Source of the DNA: Pycnococcus provasolii
Taxonomy: Eukaryota > Chlorophyta > Pseudoscourfieldiophyceae > Pseudoscourfieldiales
Length of the DNA stretch: 64,000 bases
NCBI GenBank assembly: GCA_049487715.1
Contig: CP150582.1
Location: 1 to 64,000 of the forward strand
Reading direction: 5' to 3'
Shown here in pieces: positions 20,096-28,776 of the stretch. The translations under genes were made by a program, and so were the position numbers. The notes below the pieces were generated by a model. It ran no database searches, had not been told where the DNA came from, and saw nothing but the letters and a program-made list of their open reading frames with translations. Position 1 is the first letter of the stretch; every line of letters starts with the position of its first letter.

Positions 20096-21139
20096 TTACG
20101 ATCGATTGTGCCGGTTACCCCAGCCACCGATCCACCCGTTCTCCTGCTTCCAGTCATCCCAAGCGCGCGCCTTGAGCGTCGCTCTCTCGCCGTCGCCATC
20201 CTCGTCAACCTCTTCCTCAGCACGGTGCCTTGATTCCGCACGACGCTGCGATTCTGCGCGCTCGTTCGCCTCCGCGATTTCGCGCTCCGCGAATTCGGAC
20301 AGCGTCATCGTCGGAAGGTTGTGAAACGGACGAAGCACGTTCCGCTGTATGGCGTCGCGCGTCATCCTGTCAACGCGAAGCTGTTCGGGAACCACCTCAG
20401 CAACTTCAGCCTCCCCTTCGTCTTCTTCGCCCCTTCTCCTTCGCAGCTCATCCTCCTCGTTCGTTCGACGTTCGCGTTCCTCGAGTAAGTCCGCCTCCTG
20501 TTTCAGTAGGCCCAGGTTGTCAAGTGCCGTTTGCGCGGCGAGCTCGAGCTCGAGCATCCAAGCCTCACGTGCCTCCTCCCCGTCTTCCCCGCTTTCGCTG
20601 GCGTCGTCGCTCTCGTCGCTCAGTCTGCCTGAGCGCAGAGCTTCGAGACGCGCCCGTATCTCCTTCGCGCGTCGAAATCGCGCGATCTTCTCCTCCCTCT
20701 GCGCCGGGGGAGGTGCTGCGGCGTGCACGTCGCGCTCGAGCGCGTCGCCGAGTGGCGTTCCTGGGGGAAAGATGCGCATGCGCTCACACGTGCTCAGGAA
20801 CTCCCTGCTCGTAGTCAGAGCCTGAGAGACGACGCGCGAGCGCGGTATGGCGATGTCCACGGGCGCCATCTGCAGCAGCAGCGACATGTAGTGCGGCGCG
20901 AGCAGGTACATGAGGTCGCGCGTCGCGACGTCTTCGATGGATTCGTTCGTGCTGAACAGGTCGAGCGAGTTGACCATGGCACGCGCCTTGTCCATATCTC
21001 TGAGCGCCTGCATGGTTGCGTACGGCTCGTCAGGCGCGAGGGACGCAGGCAGAGGTTCGTCGCACGCGACGTGGCGCGCCCGCGTGAATATATCGCGCAG
21101 CGACTCACCAGGAGGCTGCGATGCGGCGGAGGACGCCAT
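20096..21139 (-). CDS. IGBP1: PP2A-associated regulator of the TAP42/IGBP1 (alpha4) family
   Basis: 347 residues, ATG at 21139. The N-terminal all-helical half contains the alpha4-like LDLFSTNESIEDVATRDLMY and PHYMSLLLQM segments. The C-terminus has the conserved PTMTLSEFAEREIAEA and the near-terminal KARAWDDWKQENGWIGGWGNR, which closely follows the alpha4/TAP42 ending. The family binds catalytic subunits of PP2A, PP4 and PP6, stabilising them and linking to TOR signalling in the cytosol. An acidic linker (SDESDDASESGEDGEE) sits mid-protein. It is convergent with METTL16, with 48 bp between stops. Confidence 0.92.
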   Translation of the reverse strand: MASSAASQPPGESLRDIFTRARHVACDEPLPASLAPDEPYATMQALRDMDKARAMVNSLDLFSTNESIEDVATRDLMYLLAPHYMSLLLQMAPVDIAIPRSRVVSQALTTSREFLSTCERMRIFPPGTPLGDALERDVHAAAPPPAQREEKIARFRRAKEIRARLEALRSGRLSDESDDASESGEDGEEAREAWMLELELAAQTALDNLGLLKQEADLLEERERRTNEEDELRRRRGEEDEGEAEVAEVVPEQLRVDRMTRDAIQRNVLRPFHNLPTMTLSEFAEREIAEANERAESQRRAESRHRAEEEVDEDGDGERATLKARAWDDWKQENGWIGGWGNRHNRS

Positions 21140-21537
21140 GAAGAAAAAGTCAAGGAAAAATGAAGGGCCTCCTGAAGGAGCGGGAATGAATCAAGAGGGC
21201 AAACCCCGAAAACGAAACCAAAAAAAATTTTAACCAAACCAAACCCTAAAAAAGAAAAGCAGCTACGTAGGGTTTTGCCACTCTGGACTGGACTCCCCCC
21301 AAAAGAGCCGAAGAAAGAGCAAGCACCTTCGTGAATATTCTCCCCTGAAAGGTGAATTGCACGATCGAGACCACCTGAGTGAGGTTTCCCGACCGGAAGC
21401 GCCGACCCGAAATTTCCCCTCTTGACGAAACCTCGGGGCTGGGGCCATCCACCTCGGGCTGTCGGGTCGCCCCTCCCCTCTCCTCGTCCTCCGCCCCGGG
21501 GCCACGCGTCACTCCTCCCTTTCTACAGCAAAGCAAC

Positions 21538-22984
21538 ATGAACGCGCGCGACGCCATGGCGCTGCAAACAGCCTCCGCGCTCGATAACCTGGCAGCACTC
21601 TCGCTCGGAGGAGCAGCAGCGGCAGCAGCCAACAACAACAACAACAACAACAACAACAACGCAAACAACGCCACCGCCCTTCCCCCCAATCAGGCGGCGG
21701 CGTCAGCGTCGGACTTCGTGCTGGCCATGCAGCCAACCACGGCGGGGTTAGGGACGCAGCAGCACACGCCTACCCAGAACACGATTCCGGTCGCCGTCAC
21801 GCCAGCGCCTGCCGTCGCCGCCGTGCCCGCAAAACCGGCCGGCAACGCTCAGAGCGCGCCCGTGCCGCCCGCGCTACGCGCCGCGTGCGAGGAGGCGATG
21901 GAGCACGCGACGCGAAGGCTCACGACCGTGCTCGCGCCGCTCTTCGAAACCATGGTCACGCGCATTGGCGCTCTTGAGGAGAAAGTCGACGCGCTCACAG
22001 CTTCGCAGGAAGCCTTCAAGGAAAAACAGGGTGACCTCGCTGACGCAGTCAACGACGCCATCAGCACGAAGCTCTCCACGCTTGAGTCTGCGACGCGCGA
22101 GGTTATGCGAACGCTGCAGCTTCTGCGAGATAAGGCTGAACTATCGGAGGCGCAGCAAGAGCTCACGCGCGCCGCCACGGAGGCGGCAAAGACAATCAGC
22201 GAATTCAACAAGGGGGCGGACGCTCCGACGACAGCCGTGACAAGCCAAGACGCTCCCGCGGCGGACAAAGCAGCCGCGGCGGCAGCCGCGGCGATAGCAG
22301 CGCCGGCTGTCGCGGCGGTACAAGAGCAGCAGCCAACGCCACCACCGCATCACCAGCCACCTCCTGCCTACGGCGCGCCAGCTGCATCGCCGCCGCCGCC
22401 CACCGCAGCCGCACCCACCGCAGCCGCAGCCACCGCAGCATCAGCAGCAGCCACCACCGCCGCCGCCGCCGCATGCGCATGGAGGGTACGGTGCGCCTCC
22501 GCCACCCCCTCCTCCTCACGGCGGGTACGGTGCGCCTCCGCCGCCACCTCCCCCTCATCACGGCGGATATCACCAGCAACAACCACCACCGCCACCACCA
22601 CCGCAGCCACAGCCACAGCCAATCTCGCCTTCGTCGTACGGATCGCCGTATACGCAGTACACGCAATACCAGCGTCCTCCACCACCGCCTCCAATATCAT
22701 CTTCGTCGGAAAATGCATACGCCTCACTCCCGCCAAGCTCTGAGCCAGAGCGCAGGTCGAACAGCAGGAACCTTGAGCGAGTCAACAGCGGAGCCAGCAG
22801 CGACTCGAGAGAGGCGCGCACGGAGATGCGAACGAGCCGTCTTCCTATGGAGAAGGTTGTTGACGACGTGGCGGCGATGGGATTCAGCAAGGAGCAGGTT
22901 CGCGGCGTGGTGAAGAAGCTGACGGAGAATGGGCAGAGCGTAGACCTCAACATTATTTTGGACAGGCTGATGAATCCACGCTGA
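21538..22984 (+). CDS. DUF1421/UBA-like protein, reading frame changes mid-gene
   Basis: Start ATG at 21538, stop at 22982-22984. The N-terminal part has a poly-Ala and poly-Asn run, then a coiled coil (about residues 115-225). The middle is Pro/Gln/His/Gly/Tyr-rich with YGAPPPPPP repeats. The C-terminus, in the +1-shifted frame, is the plant-type UBA-like domain (VVDDVAAMGFSKEQVRGVV, then LTENGQSVDLNIILDRL), diagnostic of DUF1421. The switch lies in 22318-22410. A 91-bp intron 22318-22408 (GTACAA...CCGCAG) restores the frame in phase 0; one extra C in the CCG tract near 22400 would do the same while keeping YGAPAASPPPP. Which is right is unresolved. Ubiquitin binding is inferred from the family. 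Confidence 0.8.
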
Positions 22985-23168
22985 GAGTTCTAATATCGAA
23001 GCCTGTACGAGACGAATGTCAAAGAGACAGAGACTGGCGGTGGTGAGGGAGTTGTGTTTGTGTGATATTGCCAATTGGGAATTTTTGTTTTGGGGACTGT
23101 AAAACCAAAAGACAAAACAAAACTGAAAAAAATGTCAATTCAAGTTGCAAAAACAAGGGTATTGGTAG

Positions 23169-23453
23169 CTATGGGTCGTCAGGCGGCGTCGGCGTGACGT
23201 GCGTGTACGGCGCGGTAGGCTCCTGTCCTGGTTGGCTATTCAGGCACTCGAACATGAGCGAAATCTGCGGGTACAGGTTGTCTCTCCACTTGCTTTTGAA
23301 GATTCCCTGCACGACGTCCTCGACTCTGTCGTTGCACCTGTGCGCCGTGGGCTTGAGGTGCGCGCGTTTTCCCGTGAGAGGCAGCGGGTTGTACTCCTCG
23401 CGTCGCGCCTGACGCTTCGCCGCCTCGGACGGCTCGCCACTACTGTCAGCCAT
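23169..23453 (-). CDS. Small conserved-looking protein of unknown function
   Basis: 94 residues from the ATG at 23453; not recognised. It is basic and hydrophilic at the N-terminus (EAAKRQARREEY), has a central amphipathic block (DRVEDVVQGIFKSKWRDNLYPQISLMFECLN) and a Pro/Thr-rich tail. No membrane segment or signal peptide. It is divergent from eIF3a with 290 bp between starts. Sustained codon bias and the compact placement between two real genes argue for a true gene, but confidence is moderate. Confidence 0.5.
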   Translation of the reverse strand: MADSSGEPSEAAKRQARREEYNPLPLTGKRAHLKPTAHRCNDRVEDVVQGIFKSKWRDNLYPQISLMFECLNSQPGQEPTAPYTHVTPTPPDDP

Positions 23454-23743
23454 TATTTTGCTAATCCCCCGTTGGTGCAAGGGCAGGTCCCCCAGGCAAA
23501 TGGGGATACCGGTTATGAGCAGGGGGCACTGCTCTGCTGCCCCCGGGGGAACAGCCGCCATCTCTCCCTCCCCCCCTCCCCCTCATCGTGCGTGGCTCCA
23601 AGCGGCACGCTCGCAGGTCGGTGTGTGTGTGTGGCGCCTCTCTCTCACACATCTATTTCTCTCCTCTTTCGCTTTTATATAGGGTTATTCAAGATATTAG
23701 GTTCTAGTCGTTGCGCTGAGACTGTTCTGATCTTTTAAGAATC

Positions 23744-26700
23744 ATGTCGCGTTTCCACCAGTCGACTTTCGCCAAGCCTGAGAATGCGCTCAAGCGCGCG
23801 GAGGAACTCATACTCGTCGGGCAAAAACAGCCAGCACTGCAGGTGCTGCACGAAGTCATCACGTCCAAGAGGCACAGAACGTGGCAGAAGTCGTTAGAGG
23901 CTGTGATGATGAAGTACATGGAGCTGTGCGTCGACATGCGAAAGGGGCGATTCGCCAAGGAAGGGCTCGTGCAGTACCGCATCGTTTGCCAGCACGTCAA
24001 CGTGAGCTCGCTCGAGGAGGTGATCAAGCACTTCCTCAAGCTCGCCACGGACCGCGCGGATGCAGCCATCGAGGCGGCTAAGGAGGTCACGCTCAGCGTC
24101 GCGGACTTGGACGAGGATATGAGCCCGGAGGATCTCATGCTCAGCTTCGTCACCGGCGACACCGACAAGGATCGCACGGATCGCGAGCTCGTCACGCCGT
24201 GCTTCAAGTTCCTGTGGGAGACGTACCGCACGGTGCTTGAAATCCTGCGCAACAACTCGAAGCTCGAGGCTCTGTACGCCATGACTGCCGTGCGCGCATT
24301 TCACTTCTGCCAGCACTACAAGCGAACGTCGGAGTTTCGAAGGTTGTGCGAGATTCTTCGAAACCACCTGCAGAACCTTGCCAAGCACCGCGACCAGCGC
24401 GACAGGCCGGACCTCACGAACCCCGAGTCGCTGCAGCTGTACCTTGAGACGCGATTCGAGCAGCTCAAGGTGGCAACGGAGCTTGGACTGTGGCAAGAGG
24501 GCTTCCGCAGCGTGGAGGACATCCACGGGCTGATGGTTTTCGCGAAGAAGACGCCGAAGCCGCAGATGATGGCTGTCTTCTACGCGAAGCTGACGAAAAT
24601 CTTCTGGGTGAGCGAAAACTACCTGTACCACGCAATCGTCTGGCTCAAGCTCTTCCAGCTCAGCCTCGCGCACAACACGAGCATGACGCAGGCGGACCTC
24701 TCGACGATGGCGTCCGCCGTCGTGCTGTCCGCGCTTTGCATACAGCCGTTTGAGAGCAGCGCGGGCGTCAACTTCAGCGAGCAGCAGGGCTCTGACAGGG
24801 ACAGGCACATTCGCGTCGCAAACTTGCTAGGCTTTCAGGGGCAGTACTACTCCGGTTCGCAGGACGGCGGTATGTCCAAGGCTGGCGGAGCCGGAGGGTC
24901 GTTGGATCGGCACGATCACACCGACACGCCGCTCACGCGAGATGCTGTGCTCGCCGAGCTGTCGTCGCGAGGCGTGCTCGCGCATGTGCCCGAGAGCGTG
25001 CGGCGGCTCTTCTCGGAGCTCGAGGAGGAGGTGAGCCCGCTCGAACTTTCGAAGCGGGTCGAGCCACTTCTCGAGAGCATCGGATCTCTTGCAACGGCGA
25101 GCATCGTAACGGTGACCGACGACGGCGAGAGCTCGACAGAGGCGGCGGCGGAGATGTCGTCCGCATCTCCGATCCAGCAGATCAGCTTTGCGCAGTTCTT
25201 CGTGCCTGTCCGCGCCGTCGCCGCGTTCAAGCAGCTTCGCGCGCTCAGCGGCGTGTACAAGACGATGCGCCTGGACTTTGTGCACAAGTGCGTGCCGCAT
25301 TTCAGCGCCATCGAGCTTGACAGCCTCATCGTCAGCGGCGTGATGAACGGGTACCTGTCGATGAAAACGGACCACAAAACGCAGAGCATTGCTTGCGGCG
25401 TGTCGTCGGCGGACGGCGGCGCGCGCATGCAGAATCAGCTCAGCGTGCTCTCCAAGCGGCTGAACGAGGCGGTGTCTAACCTCCCCGAGTCTAAGAAGCA
25501 GCGTGCGGCGGACCAGCAGGCTCGCGTCGCCGCGGCGATCAGCAAGGCGCTTGCCACCGTGGATGAGGAGCACAGCCGCGTGCTTGCGCGCAAGGTGATC
25601 ATCGAGCGGCGCAAGGAGGATCAGGAGCGGCAGATTCTCGAGCAGGAGAAGCAGGCGGAGGCGCGCAAGCTCAAGCAGCAGCAGGAGCGTGAGGAGGAGG
25701 AGAGGAGGCGCCAGGAGATGGAGGCGCGACGCCGTGCGGAGGAGCGCATCCGGCGCGAGATTGAGGAGCAGGAGGCGGCAGAGGCTGCGGAGCTGCTGAA
25801 GGAGCGCGAGAAGCAGCTCAGCAAGGATGGTAAGAAGGCTCCGAAGATGAAGGAGGGTGAGGTGATGAGCAAGCAGGCGATCATGCAGGCTCAGCTTAGC
25901 GAGCAGATCAAGACGCGGCAGGAGCTCGAGCGTAAGCTCGAGCGCTCGTCTAAGACGATGGACTACATGGAGCGCGCGAGGCGCGAGGAGGAGAAGCCGC
26001 TGCTCGACGAGGAGCAGAAGCGCCGCATCAAGGAGGACGAGAGCTACCACTCCGAGCAGCAGGCGGTTGCTGCAGAGCAGCACCGCGCGCAGTGGGAGGC
26101 GGACGTCGAGGTTGCCAAGAAGCTTGACAAGATTCTCGCGGACAAGGATGCGATCCTCGGCGCCATCAAGCAGCGCCGCGCGGAAGAGTTGGAGGCGTTC
26201 CGCGCCGCGCATCTCGAGCGCGCGGCAGAGATGAAGGCGCAGCGAGAGGCTGATCTCATTCGCGAGCGTAAGAGGGTGTACCTCGAGCGCCTTCGCAAGG
26301 CGGAGGCGGACTACCGCCGCCGAGAGAGGGAGGAGCAGGAGATGCGCGAGCAGGAGGAGCGCCGCGAGGCGGAGACGGAGAGGCGCCGCAAGCTCGACGA
26401 GCAGGCGGAGCGCATCCGCCAGCGCGAGGCGGAGATGGACGCAAAGAAGATGGATGAGCGGAGGTCTGTGCTTGGCTCGGCAGGTGCTCCCGCGCCTGCG
26501 GCGGGTGCAGGAGGTGGTGGCAGATGGGTGCCCCCGAACCGTCGAGAGGGTGGAGGAGGTGCGCGTCCGCCCAGCCCACCAAGGGGAACGGGCGGACGAT
26601 GGGGTGGAGAACGCGGCGAAGAGGATCCTCGTGGCGGCGGCGGCGGCGGCGGCGCATATCGCCCGCCCGCACGCGGCGGCTTTGACGACAGAGGAGACGA

Positions 26701-26998
26701 CCGGCGCTATCCACCGCGTGGCGACGAGCCTCGCGGCGGCGGCGGTGGTGGCGCGTATCGCCCGCCCGCACGCGGCGGCTTTGACGATCGAGGAGATGAC
26801 CGGCGCTATCCACCGCGCGACGGCGACCGCGGCGGCGGCGGCGGTGGTGGTGGGTATCGTGCACCCGGACGTGGCGGCTTCGACGACCGAGACCGACGTG
26901 ACGACCGAGGTGATGACCGGCGCTACCCGCCAGCACGTCGTGACGACCGCGGCGGCGGCGGCGGTGGTGGCGCATATCGCCCGCCTAGCGGACGTTAG
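23744..26998 (+). CDS. EIF3A: Translation initiation factor eIF3 subunit A
   Basis: 1,084 residues in one exon. The N-terminus (FAKPENALKRAEELILVGQKQPAL) is the eIF3a signature, followed by the helical repeat region and a PCI domain at about residues 310-530. Residues ~550-920 are a long Glu/Arg/Lys-rich coiled coil equivalent to the spectrin-like segment that binds eIF3b, g and i. The C-terminus (~930-1084) is Gly/Arg/Asp-rich with at least four near-identical AYRPPARGGFDDRGDDRRYPP-type repeats, visible at DNA level between 26630 and 26990. The animal C-terminus has DDRGPRR repeats in the same place. It is the scaffold of eIF3 on the 40S subunit. Confidence 0.96.
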   Translation: MSRFHQSTFAKPENALKRAEELILVGQKQPALQVLHEVITSKRHRTWQKSLEAVMMKYMELCVDMRKGRFAKEGLVQYRIVCQHVNVSSLEEVIKHFLKLATDRADAAIEAAKEVTLSVADLDEDMSPEDLMLSFVTGDTDKDRTDRELVTPCFKFLWETYRTVLEILRNNSKLEALYAMTAVRAFHFCQHYKRTSEFRRLCEILRNHLQNLAKHRDQRDRPDLTNPESLQLYLETRFEQLKVATELGLWQEGFRSVEDIHGLMVFAKKTPKPQMMAVFYAKLTKIFWVSENYLYHAIVWLKLFQLSLAHNTSMTQADLSTMASAVVLSALCIQPFESSAGVNFSEQQGSDRDRHIRVANLLGFQGQYYSGSQDGGMSKAGGAGGSLDRHDHTDTPLTRDAVLAELSSRGVLAHVPESVRRLFSELEEEVSPLELSKRVEPLLESIGSLATASIVTVTDDGESSTEAAAEMSSASPIQQISFAQFFVPVRAVAAFKQLRALSGVYKTMRLDFVHKCVPHFSAIELDSLIVSGVMNGYLSMKTDHKTQSIACGVSSADGGARMQNQLSVLSKRLNEAVSNLPESKKQRAADQQARVAAAISKALATVDEEHSRVLARKVIIERRKEDQERQILEQEKQAEARKLKQQQEREEEERRRQEMEARRRAEERIRREIEEQEAAEAAELLKEREKQLSKDGKKAPKMKEGEVMSKQAIMQAQLSEQIKTRQELERKLERSSKTMDYMERARREEEKPLLDEEQKRRIKEDESYHSEQQAVAAEQHRAQWEADVEVAKKLDKILADKDAILGAIKQRRAEELEAFRAAHLERAAEMKAQREADLIRERKRVYLERLRKAEADYRRREREEQEMREQEERREAETERRRKLDEQAERIRQREAEMDAKKMDERRSVLGSAGAPAPAAGAGGGGRWVPPNRREGGGGARPPSPPRGTGGRWGGERGEEDPRGGGGGGGAYRPPARGGFDDRGDDRRYPPRGDEPRGGGGGGAYRPPARGGFDDRGDDRRYPPRDGDRGGGGGGGGYRAPGRGGFDDRDRRDDRGDDRRYPPARRDDRGGGGGGGAYRPPSGR
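26620..26990 (+). repeat. EIF3A: In-frame tandem repeats in the eIF3a tail
   Basis: A roughly 110-bp unit encoding GGGGGAYRPPARGGFDD(R)GDDRRYPPR is repeated about four times with high nucleotide identity, separated by GGC glycine tracts. The identity suggests recent unit duplication or gene conversion rather than only protein-level selection. Confidence 0.8.
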
Positions 26999-27116
26999 GA
27001 TATTCCATTGGTTTCCAATTTCACGAGACGGTAAAAATAAAAAAGAACAATTTTGGTTGGAAAATATATTACACCCTTTTTTTTTGTCACGATGACGACG
27101 ACTTCTGCTTACGACT

Positions 27117-27668
27117 TTACGTTGTTGTTGCGGCATCCTTCTTCTGCTTCGCCTCCTTGTCCGGAGCAAGCACGCACACGTGCTTGCTCGCTCCCTCCAT
27201 TCTCGGTTCACCCATGAGCTTCGCATGTTCGAGTGTCGTGAACCTCTCAAGCATTTTCTTTGCTGAGTCTGGCGGGTCGATGCGCCTCTGCGTGACAGTC
27301 ACCTTGACGCGGTACCCTTGCTCAAGAAACGACGCCGCCTGGTCGCGTGCTCTGTTTGCGTCGTTCTCTGCGGTTCCCGCACGCAGCTTCACCTCCTTGG
27401 TCGTTTGCGTTCGTCTCTGCTCGAGCATAGCTGTTTTGCGTTCTCTTTCCCTCCGATACGCGTCGGCGTTCTGCTTCGCGACGTCGACGAGGCGGTACAC
27501 GGGCGGCGTGGTGTGCGCTGCGACGCAAGTAACGACTAGGTTGGTTCTTTGTGCTTCTTGGTTCAGTTCGTCGAACGTCATGAGAGAGTTGGTTCCGTCC
27601 GCCCGCGCGAGTCTGATTTCAGTCGAGCCGTCAGGTTCCGAGGAATGTTTGCCTGAAGATCTGCCCAT
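27117..27668 (-). CDS. Organellar translation initiation factor IF-3
   Basis: 183 residues from the ATG at 27668. The pattern matches IF3: the N-domain IRLARADGTNSLMTFDELNQEAQRTNLVVTCV, the PPVYRLVDVAKQ block, the basic linker helix, then the C-domain with AASFLEQGYRVKVTVTQR. IF3 binds the small ribosomal subunit and checks the start codon. The frame continues upstream without ATG through an Asn/Ser/Gly-rich linker to about 27841, where a CTTCAAG acceptor fits. A frame at 28286 downward encodes a presequence-like MAAVPSIS...LRGLHVSATSN, and its GGT codons give phase-matching donors. I infer a first exon near 28286-28160 supplying a mitochondrial presequence; this is not proven. Confidence 0.78.
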   Translation of the reverse strand: MGRSSGKHSSEPDGSTEIRLARADGTNSLMTFDELNQEAQRTNLVVTCVAAHTTPPVYRLVDVAKQNADAYRRERERKTAMLEQRRTQTTKEVKLRAGTAENDANRARDQAASFLEQGYRVKVTVTQRRIDPPDSAKKMLERFTTLEHAKLMGEPRMEGASKHVCVLAPDKEAKQKKDAATTT

Positions 27669-28776
27669 GTTGTTGTCACCACCAGCACCACCACTCTTCT
27701 GCTGCTGCGACTTGTTTCTCTTTCCGCCGCCGCCACTCGGAGCGCCGCCTCGACTCCTAGTTCCGCCGCCTTGGCCTTGGTTGTTGCGGTTGTTGTTGTT
27801 GTTGTTACTACTACTTCTCTGCTGACTACTACTATTTCTCCCTTGAAGGTGTGAAGTGGCAAACGATCGCGAGTGAAAGAAACCCGTAACTTCATTATTG
27901 CCATTTTAAGAGTTCCTGTTCCAAGCCCAACAGGCATCCATGACAAACAAGAAGGACGAGGCAAGAAGGCACTCAAGACGTGACGACCAAGACCAAGGGA
28001 CTCACTTCTTCTGTTTCCATGGATTCCATGGATTTTGTCAACTTCAGCAGCACCAGAAGCAGAAGAAGAAGCAGATGAAGCAGATGAACCCCAAGCCCAA
28101 GGAACAGGCCAATGAGGAGGACACACCACCAGAGGACACACCAGAGGCCGAGCCGGGCAGAGTGCGACCACCACCACCACCACCGAAAGGAAGGAGGAGG
28201 AGGAGTGGAATATTCGAGGTCGCAGAGACGTGGAGACCCCGAAGACCCACACCAAGAGGCGTGGAAATGGACGGCACCGCCGCCATGGATTTGAGGGAAT
28301 AAAATGTGCTCCGACCCAACGGGAAGGATGAGAATGAAACGAGGTGAGCTCCGAGAGGGGAAGAAGGGAAGAGCTCACCCTAACCCTAACCATAATGCCC
28401 TAATGCCCTAACCCTAATGCCCTAACCCTCATTCCCTAATGCCCTAGTTGGTAATGCCCTAATGCCCTAATGCCCTAATGCCCTAATGCCCTAATGCCCT
28501 AATGCCCTAACCCCTATCATAAAATAAACGTATGTACAGTAACCCTAGTAGCCCTAGTAGGTAGGTATGAACAGGTAGGAGCCCTAACCCTAACCCTAAC
28601 CCTAACTGGTTCTGTAAGGCCCTTACAACCCTAATGCCCTCTCTGATTTCTGCTTTTTTCCTCCTCCTGTTCTGTTCCCCCCTTCGTTCCCCCCCCCATA
28701 AAAAGGGAAACAACAACTTGACTGGATGCGCCGCCATGATGGCCGTGATGGCCGTGGGGAAGTCTACTCGTCGGGA
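27669..28776. other. Intergenic region with possible IF3 first exon and telomere-like block
   Basis: About 1.1 kb. The minus-strand stretch 28286-28160 may be the first coding exon of the IF3 gene (mitochondrial-type presequence). From 28378 to 28610 there is a block of CCCTAA and CCCTAATG repeats. A plus-strand frame of 120 codons at 27940-28302 overlaps the presequence exon antisense and looks low-complexity, so it is not called. Confidence 0.5.
28378..28610. repeat. Interstitial telomere-like block with ATGCCCTA 8-mers
   Basis: CCCTAA units are mixed with a diverged ATGCCCTA octamer, repeated at least seven times in a row at about 28450-28510. Further CCCTAGTAG and perfect CCCTAACCCTAACCCTAA units follow to about 28606. 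Orientation is the same C-rich sense as the chromosome end. It lies 28 kb inside the arm, just upstream of NOM1. Confidence 0.9.

Noticed and set aside
24827-27250. 807-codon open frame antisense to eIF3a
   Set aside because: It is a shadow of the GC-rich eIF3a coiled coil; composition is Leu/Arg/His-biased with no domain, and the sense protein is unmistakable.
27940-28302. 120-codon plus-strand frame
   Set aside because: Low-complexity Lys/Gln/Pro/Arg sequence antisense to the likely IF3 presequence exon; no domain.
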